A stretch of 64,000 bases of DNA from Silurus meridionalis (taxonomy: Eukaryota > Chordata > Actinopteri > Siluriformes > Siluridae). Of this stretch, positions 13,119-24,900 are shown in pieces. Below the pieces are notes generated by a model that saw nothing but the letters and a program-made list of their open reading frames with translations, did not search any database and was not told the origin of the DNA. A program made the translations under genes and the position numbers. The DNA lies in the NCBI RefSeq assembly GCF_014805685.1, contig NC_060885.1, forward strand, positions 21,527,632 to 21,591,631, given 5' to 3'. The number at the start of each line of letters is the position of its first letter. Within the stretch, counting starts at the first letter, position 1.

Positions 13119-14034
13119 TCTTCTTCTTCTTCTTTCGGCTTCTCCCATTAGGGGTCGCCACAGTGGCTCATCCATCTCCATACCCCGCTGTCCTCTACAT
13201 CTGTCTCTTTCAAACCAACCACATGCATGTCTTCCCTCACTACATCCATAAACCTTCTCCTTGTCCTTCCTCTTTTCCCTCTTCCTGGCAGCTCCATCCT
13301 CAGCATTGTTCTACCCATAATCCTGTTCATTCTCGTCACTCCCAACAAAAACCTCAACATGTTCAGCTCTGCTACCTCCAGCTCCATCACCTGTCTTTTA
13401 CTCAATGCCACTGTCTCTAAACCATACAACATCGCAGGTCTCACCACAGTCCTATAAACTTTCCCTTTCACTCTCACAGATACTCTTCTATCACAGATCA
13501 CTCCTGCTATCACTCTTCTCCACCCACTCCACCCTGCCTGCATTCTTTTCTTCACTTCTCCAACACACTCTCCATTACTTTGCACTGTTGACCCCAGGTA
13601 CCTGAACTCCTCCATCTTCTCCACCTCTTCTCTCTGCAACTGCACCACTCCACTGCCCTCCCTCTTATTCACACAGATGTACTCTGTCTTACTCCTACTG
13701 ACTTTTATTCCCCTTCTCTCCAGCGCGTACCTCCACCTCTCCATGCTCTTCTCAACCTGCTCCCTACTCTCACCACAAATCACAATATAATCTGCAAACA
13801 TCATAGTCCACAGAGACTCCTGTCTGACCTCGTCCATCAACCTGTCCATCACCAATGCAAACAGCAAAGGGCTTAGAGACGATCCTTGATGCAGTCCAAC
13901 CTCCACCTTAAACCAGTCTGTCGTTCATACTGCACACTTCACTGCTTTTACACTGTTCTCATACATGTCCTGCACCACCCTCACATACTTCACTGACACG
14001 CCTGACTTCTTCATACAATACCACAACTCCTGTC
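13119..14034 (-). mobile_element. 5'-truncated RTE-clade LINE (reverse transcriptase C-terminal part)
   Basis: The (TTC)n run and TTCGGCTTCTCCCATTAGGG at the left edge are the 3' tail of the element read on the minus strand. A single open frame (13148-13906) encodes the palm and C-terminal region: LHQGSSLSPLLFALVMDRL, then MMFADYIVICGESREQVEKS, SRSKTEYICVN, FRYLGSTVQSNG and the RRRFMDV tail. The FADD catalytic motif is changed to FADY, so the copy is dead. It interrupts the preceding MITE. It belongs to the same family as the long copy at 39981-43105. Confidence 0.85.
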
Positions 14035-14416
14035 ACTATGTGCTGCTAGTGACTTTAGTACAGTGTGGTCCACAAGTCCTGTTGAGGCCATTTTGTAAAG
14101 ATGTTATATAATGGAACTGTTAATGGTGCAAGCAAGAATCTTCTATGTGACATATTAAAGAAGAAGAAACAGATGCAGGAAAGTGTTGCACCAGAAGAGT
14201 TGCAAGTTCTCAGCCATGTGACTTTAGAGAAATCTAAGACATACCAGTAGTTTAATATCCTCCTTAATCCAAACCAAGTTCATTTCAGGTACTTACAGTG
14301 GCATGTAAACACGTTACATAATTATAAATGTCAAACGTTTTTGTCAGTTTCCACAATTTGTACAAAACACAGTTTGTACTCCAGATGTATCTTGAGAACA
14401 TCCACTTTTTCACATG

Positions 14417-15204
14417 TACAGTGTCTGATGAAAGTGTGGAAACACCCAGTTTTTCTGGGTTTTGAGACACATGCATGTTCCTTTTGTTTATATACAACAA
14501 AGGACATAAAAGGCAAAAACACACAAAAATTGGACAGTGAATAATGACTGAAAGAAATCTTAATTTTTTTGTCTCTAACAGAAGAACTTGTGTAAGACGG
14601 AAAACAGGAGAGATGATGTTAGCAGACTGTTAGTTTAATAGTTTGAGGTTGTTTTGGCACATTGAAAGACAGAAACATATGCCAGGTAAAAGCATTACTG
14701 TACCAACATGGCTACCATTCCTCACTTAAATGCCACACAATTCCATCTGGATGCGGCTCATTGGAACGAACTTTACCAAAATACGAGATTTTACAGCATT
14801 GTTTAGAAGAAGAAAAAAAGACCGTTGGAGTGTTATCCATCATACAATGGGCTTCCCAGTCACTGCACCTAAATCCTATTAAACTGCTCTGGGGTGAACT
14901 GTATCACACTTTCAGAAAGAAATCTCCAACTAGTGAAGAACAAGTTTTACAAAAGGCATGGCAAAGTACTTCAGCTGAATGTTTTCAGATGCCAAGAGTG
15001 TGTACATCTGTTTTTCATGCTAAAGTCGGATTTTTCCACTAAAAACAAAGTGCAACATCTGTACAATTATATAATTTTGTTCAAAGTAAATCTGAATTAA
15101 TTAAATGACCTAGTATGTTGCTTATGCATATAATCAAAAGAAACATGCAAGTGTTTCTTAAAAATGATAGACTAGGTGTTTCCACACTTTTGACCATCAC
15201 CGTA
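14417..15204 (+). mobile_element. Internally deleted Tc1-like element with intact inverted termini
   Basis: Left end TACAGTGTCTGATGAAAGTG and right end (reverse complement) TACGGTGATGGTCAAAAGTG both run on into TGGAAACACC, giving about 30-bp imperfect inverted repeats. The interior (14662-15042) reads as a Tc1 transposase C-terminus: SQSLHLNPIKLLWGELYHTF, and a terminal AKVGFFH. The N-terminal half is missing. Confidence 0.8.
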
Positions 15205-16790
15205 CTTGTGCTGGACAGATTTCATTAAAGGGTGCATTTAATTAATGAGCATCAACCTTTTACATATGATTCTCCATAAAAATGCTAAAGCACTTATTTG
15301 TGTCTCAGTAGTGCATCAGTAGTTCATGCATAAAAGAAACATTTGCATCCGGAGTTGGTCATGTGGGAAACGAAAGAGACCGAGGCCATGACAAAGTTTT
15401 GACTTTGCAAATGAGACTTGTTGTGACGATTTTTTATATAATCCTAAATGAAGATGTAGTGCAAACCTGTTAACGTTTGAACGGGAATGAGAGACTATCA
15501 GAAATAAGTGTATGAAAAAGAAAGCATATTTATCTACGAGCAGCGACAGACAGCTTTGTGCAAAACGAAAAGGTTTGAAAGGATTCAATGCTTTAAAGGG
15601 GGAAAACAAAGTATCCGAATTCCACATGCGCGGGTGACGTCAACATGTTTTGAAAGTGACAGTGTTATTGTAGCACTAGTGTTCATAGGCCAACGTACAC
15701 CAATCAGGCAACACATTGACATTTTGACATTATGACCAGTAAAGTGAATATCACTGATTATCTCTTCATCATGGCACCTGTTAGTGAGTGAGATACATCA
15801 GGCAACAAGTGAATATTTTGTCCTTAAAGTTGCTGTGTTAGAAACAAAAAAAAATGGGCAAGCGTTCAAGCGAGATAGATGAAGACCACATTGTGAATGC
15901 TCAGGACTGTTTTGGCAACACAATGTTAAGCAGGTGGACATAACGTTATGCCTGATCGGTGTATGTAAAACTTGAAAACATCTGATGTGTAAAGAATAAC
16001 ATTACTTTGTCTCTGCATTCCAATGAATAATTAAGGTGCTGTCAAAGGATTGCTGAAGGTTACTCTAATAATAAAAGCTGGGCATGCTCAGACAGATTTA
16101 GCAGGTATGCAGTGTGCAAAATGTACATGATTCATCACATGACAAAAATGTGTTTACCGGACAGATTTCGAAACGAATCAGGAGTATTACGCTTAAAGTT
16201 TAAGGATCAGTATGTCCTGCTTGCATCTAGATTATGGAAAATGGTGTGTGCAAATGATGGTAACTGTTGTTGTCATTGTGCTGAGGATCAGAACAGTATA
16301 GGAGCAATGCACTGATGTGGTGTTGCGCCAGTTTGTTTGTTTGCAAGTCTGTCAATCGCATCAGCAAGCTTGTCCACAATACTATCCAATGCAAACAAAC
16401 CCCAAAACTCCTAAGTTTTGTATCGTGTAGTAGTCCAAGTTGCTTGATGTGACTGCGTGTAATCCGATTAAACCATGAACCCACTCAATATCATACACAC
16501 ATTTATTTCCATCTTTTCAATGCCAACTACATACTTCTCGTCATTCAATCCTCAAGCAAAGCCTTTGCTTTAAAAAAGCACGATTTTATATTTAAATTGA
16601 GAATCCACACATAATGTATTAAGTGTAATGTGTGTCCCGAGCAGCAGTGTATGAACTGACGAGTTGAGCTAGTACCAAGCTAGCTACCAGTTTAGCTCCT
16701 GAGCTGTACAGCTACTGTTACTGACTGGAACCCAGGCCACGGTCTGTTCACACGTACGCCGTTAATAAAAGAAGCTTGACATTACCTTAC
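15205..16790. other. Remainder of bltp1 intron 1
   Basis: Apart from the MITE at 15696-15963 this intronic stretch shows only short random frames. No splice-bounded coding exon or RNA gene was seen on either strand. Confidence 0.5.
15696..15963. mobile_element. Short Tc1-like MITE (268 bp)
   Basis: Starts TACACCAATCAGGCAACACA and ends in the reverse complement of TACACCGATCAGGCATAACG, a terminal pair shared with 6807-7254 and, more distantly, 52973-54041. Coding content is reduced to a few degenerate motifs. Confidence 0.75.
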
Positions 16791-16910
16791 CTCACATTGT
16801 AGACCACAAAATTATATGTCACGTCGCCATAATGATTCTTTTTACACGGCCTTTCTTCTCGTCTAACCCAAAACCCAGAGCGCTCGCACATCTCACAAAC
16901 AGTTTCCGGA
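16791..16910 (-). other. bltp1: Non-coding first exon (5'UTR) of bltp1, right border approximate
   Basis: On the minus strand a consensus donor (GTGAG|GTAAGG) ends a candidate exon at 16791, about 4.5 kb upstream of the coding start. The exon is not repeat-like and sits directly below a set of promoter motifs. It contains a minimal upstream ORF, ATG GCG ACG TGA (minus strand 16830 to 16819), whose start has A at -3 and G at +4. The transcription start was not determined; 16910 is an estimate. Confidence 0.5.
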
Positions 16911-16970
16911 ATATTTACATAGACGTCATACGGTCATATGGTCACGTGCTCAATCCAGCCAATAGGACGC
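16911..16970 (-). promoter_or_regulatory. bltp1: Candidate bltp1 core promoter (CRE-like, E-box, inverted CCAAT)
   Basis: A short interval upstream of the candidate first exon holds a palindromic GACGTC (16922-16927, TGACGTCT on the minus strand, CRE-like), a CACGTG E-box (16943-16948) and CCAAT (16959-16963, inverted relative to the gene). CpG density is locally raised. The clustering with a donor-bearing 5'UTR exon is the argument; each motif alone would be weak. Confidence 0.45.
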
Positions 16971-17166
16971 TCGGGTTGTTTCTTAAAGCAGCAACAAACT
17001 AAGGAATTCATAAAAACGGGGCAGGTGCAGTTGAAGTAATCGTGCACGTGGAAAAAGCTGACAAAGCTGATCTTTCAAAAATGCAATGACAGCATATTTA
17101 TTAGCCCTCTGGTAATGCCCTTATTGTTAGCCTGCTCAGGAAAGCATACGTGTTCACATGTACAGT

Positions 17167-17385
17167 GTTTATAGTCAGAGGTGGCAAAAGTACACACATC
17201 CATTACTTAAGTAGAAGTACAGATACTCATGTTTTAAAATACTCGGGTAAAAGTTGAAGTACTGATTATACATTTTTACTTAAGTGAAAGTAAAGAAGTC
17301 TTGGCTCCGACATGTACTTAAGTAAAAAGTAGTTATTACTTCTACCTGTTTTAGCTGTTAACTGGACCTCACATCATATTAATAT

Positions 17386-17466
<81 letters not shown>

Positions 17467-18443
17467 TGATTGATTGATTGAATTTTATTGTCATTGCATA
17501 GTACAGGTACACAGCAACAAAATGCAGTTTGGCATCTACCAGAAGTGCAAAAAGTAGCAATCATGCAAATAGTGCTGATAAATATGTATTATATTTACAG
17601 CATGTGATATATATGTAAGCATATGTACAGTGATTAAATATAAAGGCTATAACAGTGCAGAGACGTGTGGACATCATTAAGAGCCTTTGCTATGTTTCCA
17701 CACGGACAGTTAATGAGGTGATACCGAAGAAAGTGCACCTCTTCGAGTAAAGTCAAGAAGCTTTTATATATATATATATAATCATAGACATTTTACAGAT
17801 TTGAATGATGTATTGTTTTTATCTTTACAAACAGTACATTTAAGTTTGTGTTGCCATTATGAGGGAAAAACCCACAAAACGCCACCCAGAGGGTTAATTG
17901 TGTAAAACATGGCGGATTTGGTGTTTGATTTGAGACTTGGCCAAAAATAAAACAAAAGTTTACTGATTACAATAATTTTTCGGTGAAGTTTATTTATTTA
18001 TTTTATATCTAAGTAAAGAAGGGACGTCGTGAATAAGTGTATGTTTTGCTGGAGGTTTTAATTTCGCCTCTTTTATATTTATTTTTTTATTTATTTATGT
18101 ATTTATATTTTTTTATAAAAATGGTAGAAACAGAAATGCCGCTGAATTGATAGCGTTAATACAGTTTAGTTAATACTGTTAATCGGTTGTTCGGCTGAAA
18201 TCGGTGCACAGTGAAAATAAAAATTTATATTTCACCAAATCATTGGATTAAAACTAAAGTAACGAGCCGGTTTTGAAAATGTAAGAAGTAAAAAGTACAG
18301 ATATTTGTGTAAAAATGTAATGAGTAAAAGTAAAAAGTTGTCTGAAAAATAAATAGTGGAGTAAAGTACTGATACCAAAAAAATCTACTTAAGTACAGTA
18401 ACGAAGTATTTGTACTCTGTTACTTCCCACCTCTTGTTTATAG
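17167..18443. mobile_element. Non-autonomous hAT-like element with 8-bp target duplication
   Basis: GTTTATAG at 17167-17174 and again at 18436-18443 flank an element starting TCAGAGGTGG and ending CCACCTCTT, giving short inverted termini AGAGGTGG. An 8-bp duplication is the hallmark of the hAT superfamily. Subterminal regions repeat AAGTACTTAAGTA-type motifs on both sides. There is no transposase frame. A (GATA)n tract (17390-17465) lies inside. Confidence 0.75.
17390..17465. repeat. (GATA)n microsatellite
   Basis: About 18 uninterrupted GATA units, followed by TTGATTGATTGAATTTTATT and TGTCATTGCATAGTACAGG, a pairing that suggests a SINE/MITE tail next to the tract. Confidence 0.95.
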
Positions 18444-18559
18444 TGCACAGAGAAGTTCAATTATTTCACAAGAGTTCCACTGTCATTCCTATTAACCTCA
18501 AATGTTGGCACACCTGCCCACCTTCCAACCTAATCTTTTTTTTTTTTTCCAATTTATAT

Positions 18560-19689
18560 TTGCAAGCATTTCAAATCATGGCCAAATCATGGCCTTATCC
18601 TAGACTCCAACCTCCACTATGGGCAAAACCAAAGAGCTGTCTAAGGACAATAGGGACAAAATTGTAGACCTGCACAAGGCTGGGATGGGTTTCATGACAA
18701 GAGGCAAACAGCTTGGTGAGAAGGCAACAACTGTTGGTGCACTTATTAGAAAATGGAAGAAATTCAAGATGACTGTCAATCGGACTTGGGCTCCATGCAA
18801 GATCTCGCCTCTTGGAGTATCAATGATCATGAGAAAGGTGAAGGATCAGCCTAGAACTACACGAGAGGACCTGGTCAATTACCCGAAGAGAGCTGGGACC
18901 ACAGTCTCAACAATTACCATTATAAACACGCTACACCTTTATGAATTAAAATCCTGCAGCAGCATGCAAGGTCCCCTGCTCAAGCCAGCATGTCAGAAGT
19001 TTTCCAAAGACCATCTGGATGATCCAGAGGAGGCATAGGAGAAGGCATGGGAGAAAGTCATGTGCTCAGATGAGACCAAAATAGAACTTTTTGGTATAAA
19101 CTCCACTCGCCGAGTTTGGAGGAAGAAGAAGGATGAGTACAATCCCAAAAACACCATCCCAACCGTGAAGCATGGGGGTGGAAACATCATGTTTTGGGGG
19201 TACTTTCCTGCAAAGTGGACAGGAAGACTGCAGCGTATTGAGTAAGGGTGGATGGGGCCATGTATTGTGATACGTTGGGCAACAACCTTTTTTCCTCTGT
19301 AAGAGCATTGAAAATGGGTCGTGGCTGGGTCTTCCAGCATGATAATGACCCCAAACACACAGTCAGAGCAGGAGTGGCTCCGTAGGAAGCATTTCAAGTT
19401 CCTGGAGTGGCCTAACCAGTCTCCAGACCTGAACAAAATAGAAAATCTATGGAGGAAATGAAACTCCATGTTGCCCAGTGACAGCCCCAAAACCTGAAAG
19501 ATCTGGAGAAGACCTGTATGGAGGAGTGGGCTAAAATCCCTGCTCAGAGTGTGCAAACCTTGATTTTAGATTCTGTCTCACATTGTTTAGGGGTACCTAC
19601 AATGAAAATTACAAATCTCTAGAGTCTTTGCAAGTGGGAAAACCTAAATAAAATCAGCAGTGTATTAAATACTTATTTGCCCCACTGTA
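18560..19689 (+). mobile_element. Tc1-like transposon with broken transposase
   Basis: The N-terminal helix-turn-helix region reads [20 protein letters not shown] from 18619. The catalytic region follows after a stop ([11 protein letters not shown] at about 19060, then [14 protein letters not shown]), and HDNDPKH and KIENLW-like remnants appear further on in other frames. The right terminus is TACAGTGGGGCAAATAAGTA in reverse complement, ending at 19689. No matching left terminus was found, so the left border is approximate. Inserted between the two hAT-like copies. Confidence 0.85.
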
Positions 19690-21180
19690 AGTAAAAAGTA
19701 GCCATTACTACTACCCATTTTAGTTATGCTGGAAACTGGACACCACATCATATATATATTAGGACTGTCAATCGATACAAATATTTAATCGTGATTAATC
19801 ACACAATTGTCATGAATATCACGATTAATCGCAACTTAATCACACATTACATTTTATCACATTACATTTTGTTCCAAATGTACCTTAAATAAATACTTTT
19901 CACGTTTTAATACTCTAATCAACATGCGCATGGAAAAATCCGGATGCTTTATACAAATGTATGTTTATTATTAGTAAAACCAAACTCAGTATTGGACATA
20001 AAGACAAAATATTCTTGCAAATGTTTTAAAGTTATTATGGGGTTTTAAATTACGTAAATTATCAGGACACCAAACGGAATTTTTGCTATGTTTCCACACG
20101 GATGGTTAATGAGGTGATACCGGGGAAAGCTTTCTATTCATATATTTATGTCTGTGCAACCCCTGTCTGTTTTATTATTTTTTACAAAATTACAGTGTTT
20201 TATTATTATGAGTTTAATAATTCAAATTATGTATTTTTCTCATCTGTATGATCAAAAATGACTAAGATTAATTCAAGTTAGTTTGAACGTTATGAGATAA
20301 AAATGGCACAAAACTCGCTGGCGTGTTTGTTGACCCCAGTGGGTTGATTGTGCACATTATGGAGGATTTTGGTGCTGATTTCCAAATCAAATAATATCAA
20401 ATTTTATTTTTTTTACTCTGATTTAAGAGTTGGCCCATGAGTAAAACAAATGTTTACTGATTGAAGATTATTTTCCGTTAGACTTTTTATTTTTATATCT
20501 GAGTAAACAAAAGACGTCGTAAATAAACGTGTTTTCTTTTTTGCCCCATTTATATTTATTTAATTATATTTTTAATAAAAATGGTCAGACAGAAATTAAT
20601 TAATTGTGCGTTAATGAAATTTGTGCCATTAAAATTAATTTGCGTTATAGCATTATTAATTTTGAGCTAATTAATAAATTAATACAAAAAATAATTTCAA
20701 ATGTCGTGACCTAATGAATGTATCCAGGCTGAACATCCACCATATAGAACACAAGCAGAGAAAATATAATGACGATAATCCGATGATTGGGAACGTCTCT
20801 GTTATCGGTCATATCTTGGTCTCATCCACGTTAACCCCATACTTCTTGTTGCCTTCTGCCTGCTCATTGTTAACTTCGTACTAGTCAGCATATGTGGTGT
20901 GTGAAAGCCAGGAAATGATACACCAGTGGTACATTGAATAATCCACACAATGACATGAAATAGTTTGATGGGCTGAAATATATTGAAAATAAATATTTCA
21001 CCAAATAGATTAAAACTAAAGTACTTAACCTGGTTTGAAAATGTAAATAGAAAGTACAGATATTTGTGTAAAAATGTAATAAGTGAAAGTAGAAATTTGT
21101 CCGAAAAATAAATAATGAAGTAAAGTACTGATACCAGAAAAATCTACTTAAGTACAGTAGTGAAGTATTTGTGGCACCAC
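19690..21180. mobile_element. Second, truncated copy of the 17.2-kb hAT-like element
   Basis: Repeats blocks of the first copy in the same order: TTGCTATGTTTCCACACGG (20085 versus 17690), the GTAAAAAGTAG start, and the GAAAATGTAA...CTACTTAAGTACAGTA end. It lacks both outer termini. The Tc1 element abuts its left side. Contains extra AT-rich sequence (19750-20700) not in copy 1. Confidence 0.6.
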
Positions 21181-21299
21181 AGGCATCAGATTTCCGATAT
21201 TATGGTTAGCGGTCATCTTAATTTCTATGGTAATGTGATCTGTCTGCTTAATCTTTAGTGAAGATGGATACATTTCAAAGACCACATAAAGAGAATAGA

Positions 21300-21943
21300 C
21301 CACCATTTAAGCATTATCTTTATTTCCATTAAAAAAAAAAAAAGAACAATCCTTTATACAGGTTGCCTTTCCAAAATATGTAGAAACCCCCTCCCCACAC
21401 AGACACACAGACACACACACACACACCATATCACCACCTTCTGATTCTTTTTTTTCTTAGAATTATTTCATTTACAAACTGTACAGGACTAAATAATAAT
21501 TTGCCATTGCTTTTCCACTCTCACTTATCATGTCTTCATGAAAACACTAGACCATTATTGCAAACAAAACTTGATTTATTCACAGTGAGCCGTTACTGCC
21601 TGCAAAAGAAACATCAGAGTAAGGCTATGCCATCAGCAGCACTTGGTAGCAGCATCACAATCCTTATAGTGAAGAAAAAAAAAATTCATGATGAACACAA
21701 TGAGAGCCCTGTCCTGCATAGCACTTGTATGGGCAGTTTCTCATTATTTAAAGACCAAACAAAGTACACAACACACATACACCAATACAATTACTCATTA
21801 TACACTGTTGTTATAGAAAGGTTCAAACAAACTCCAGGGTTATTTAGTGCATTTATACATACATACTATACACAAACATACTTTTAGAACATGAATAAAT
21901 ATCATCCATCTTGAGGATTAACGAGAGTTTCAATGCGAAAAAG
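21300..21943 (-). other. c9orf72: Probable c9orf72 3'UTR
   Basis: Unique-looking sequence follows the stop codon at 21944-21946. AATAAA on the minus strand occurs at 21319-21324 and at 21575-21580; either could end the transcript. A (CA)n run (21405-21427) lies inside. Confidence 0.4.
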
Positions 21944-24900
21944 TCAAAAATTCATTAGAATATCACGCTCCTGCACACTGGTGAAAAAAGGCTTCCCAAA
22001 TACAAATGAATGAAGGCCTGGCCTCAGCTTCTCTGCCATTGCCATAATGATGTTCAGATCTCCTTCAATAGCCAAGTCCAGGTCGGTTTTTAGATTACGC
22101 AGCGACCGGAATGGCTTCTTCCCCTTCTGACTGCAATAACATTATGACCAACAAATGATTTCCTGTTATTTGATTCTACTCGACATGAAAAGCTCAACAC
22201 GATCCTAATATCTAATTGAATAATAAATGTGTAGTGGTTAGATCAGTGACTGTAGTGGAAGACTATAATACATACGTTTCGTCCTCGATATATCTGAGCA
22301 ATGTCAGAGCCTTCCTGTGCAGCAGTAGGAGAAAATGGGACAAGTATACACTCCGCAGGTTTAGCCCTGGTTTCAAGAGGAAAACCTATACACACACATG
22401 CCCACATACACAAAAAAGATACAAGTTAATCTTCATAAATTACATTTAGACCCACAGCAAGTCGTGCTAGACTAGATCTAGAATAGACGTGCTAGATTAG
22501 ACAAAATGTAAGCAGGTTCAGAAAAGATCAAGTGGAGAACAGTCCATACCTCATCAATGAAAGACTTGACCAGTTTATCTTTGTGCATGACGTCCTGAAA
22601 TATATTCCTAGGCAAAGAAAATAGCATTATTATTATTATTATTATTATTATATAGTACACATGCTACTGAGATCTAAAAAAAAAAAAAAAAAAAAAAAAG
22701 CTGGATATGGATATGTTTATACATATTCCCTCCCTAGTAATTATATGAGGCCAAAACATACATACAGTGGAGATCAAATTAGAGAACAACCTACAATTTG
22801 TATTTGTTTTTTAAACACATTTGTATATTTAGAATATTTCATTTCTTTATTATCTATATTAATTTTTTCCTGTACTCTGAAGCAGTCTTTTCTCTAATTT
22901 CAAGGTCACTGCTTAGTCCTATTAAACTAATTCTATCCTAAGAGTAGAAAGGAGGCATATTTTAAAGCATATTTCAAAACACTGTTGAAAAACACTTTCA
23001 GAGGCTTCCTGGAAATGAATGTGTATCTGTGGACTGGTGCTAATTTTTATAACTATTTGACAAACTCTATTTAAACCAGCACTATTCCTTTTTGCAAGAT
23101 GGTGAGCCACCAGGTTGTTCATCTCAAGAGAAGTTGGTCATTCCAAATCTGTAAAAACTCTAGAATATTGCAGCTTTAAAACGATGCTAATTCATTCTAG
23201 TTTCCCCAAAAGCCTAGTCGTCCCAATGCACAAGAGAAAAGGATCATTCAGAGTATCTAAATTGAAAACCAGTTCAACACTGCAGCTGGAATTGATCACC
23301 AGTTCAGTGCTGAACAGGGTAAAGATCTGTCTCAACATACCGTATCTCCTCGTTAAATAAAGTGTCTAGGCCCCTCATTAGCAGAAAAAAGGTAACGCTA
23401 ACATTTGCTGAGGAGCGCATTGTGTGGGCAGAGGAGAACTGGTCCAAAGTTCACTTTATGGATCAGAGCTAGTTTTGGGTCTGATGGGTAACATTATGTT
23501 CAGTATCAAACTAGGAAAAGAGTGAACCCAAAGTGTGAAAAAGTGACCCTGAAAGGGTAGAGAAGGAGATGGATTTATGGTTTGGGGGAGGAGTTGGGCC
23601 TCTTAAATAGCTACCTGGCAGGCCGAATGCAAAATCAGAACCGAAATGTGGTTACTTCCCTGTAAAATTCTCCCAATCGGCCCGTAATTTTCATGCAAGA
23701 CAATGTCCCCTGTTACACTGCAAAACAGGTAAAGCAGTTCCTTAGAGCTAAGAACAAACTGTGATTCACATCAGGATCACACCAGAACAGTGTGAGAAAC
23801 TAGTGATGTCCTGTGGCTACAGATGTTCTGAAGTAATTTAAAACCAAGGCATTGGCACATCCTGCTCTTTTTTTTTTTATCTTCTTTCTTACTATGTAAA
23901 AATAATTTTGATCACTGTATTTTCAACAACATAAAGTTTTTTGTTAGTCCCTTGGTTATTTTGTGATACATGTAGTATGTCCATATCTTATATTCCTTCA
24001 AATTATGAGCGATCAAGCATTCGTACATTTTGATTACCACTGTAGATTAATGCACACATACACAAATGATATGTGTATAGGAAATACATAAATACATATG
24101 CACACAGTTCATATACAGTCGATTAAAAGATTCTGAATTCTTTCTGTATAAGAACATAATTAAAATCATCTGGTTCTTATTAGGTTTCAGAATGAAGTAA
24201 ATACAACCTCACATGACGTATTACAGTTTTCATTTATTATTATAAAAATCATGCCAAAATGGAGAGACCAGGTGTGGAAAAGTAAGTATACCTTTACTGC
24301 TTCCATATGATTTTAGAGGCTAAGTAGCAGCCAGATGCTGTAAATCAAACAACTTTCATTAATCTATAATCAGCAAGTGTGAACCCATCTATGAAAGCAT
24401 GTTTTGCTGTAGTGCTAACATGTTGAAAAAGGAGGAAAGACTTCAGCAATGGTCCTGGAGAAGCAATTGTTGCTGCCTATCAAACTGGAAAGGGTTATAA
24501 GGCCATTTCTATACTCATCATTCTACAGCTAATATTCATAGGGGAAAGCATTCAAGACAGTCACCAATCTTCTTAGGTGTGGTTATTCGAGTAACATCAC
24601 CAGTACAATTAGAAAACAACAGTATGGTTTGTTTGGAAGGGTTGCCAGGAACAAGCCTTTTCTTCCTAAAAAAGAACATCGCAGCATGGCTTAGGTTTGC
24701 AAAATTGCATCTGAACAGGCCGCATAAACTCTAAAATCTCATCACAAAGACCTCGTACTAACTGTCAAGCACAATGGTGGTGATGATTTGGGGCTGCAAA
24801 GCAATCGGCATTAACACTTTTGAGTCTGGGTCCTCTTAAGGTTTTTTCCTCAAAACATGTCAGGGAGCTTTTCTTTGCCGCTTTCACCACTGGTTTGCTC

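Noticed and set aside
13163..13605. Plus-strand Ser/Leu-rich frames at 13.2-13.6 kb and 40.6-41.4 kb
   Set aside because: Antisense of RTE reverse transcriptase; purine-rich coding strands give such frames.
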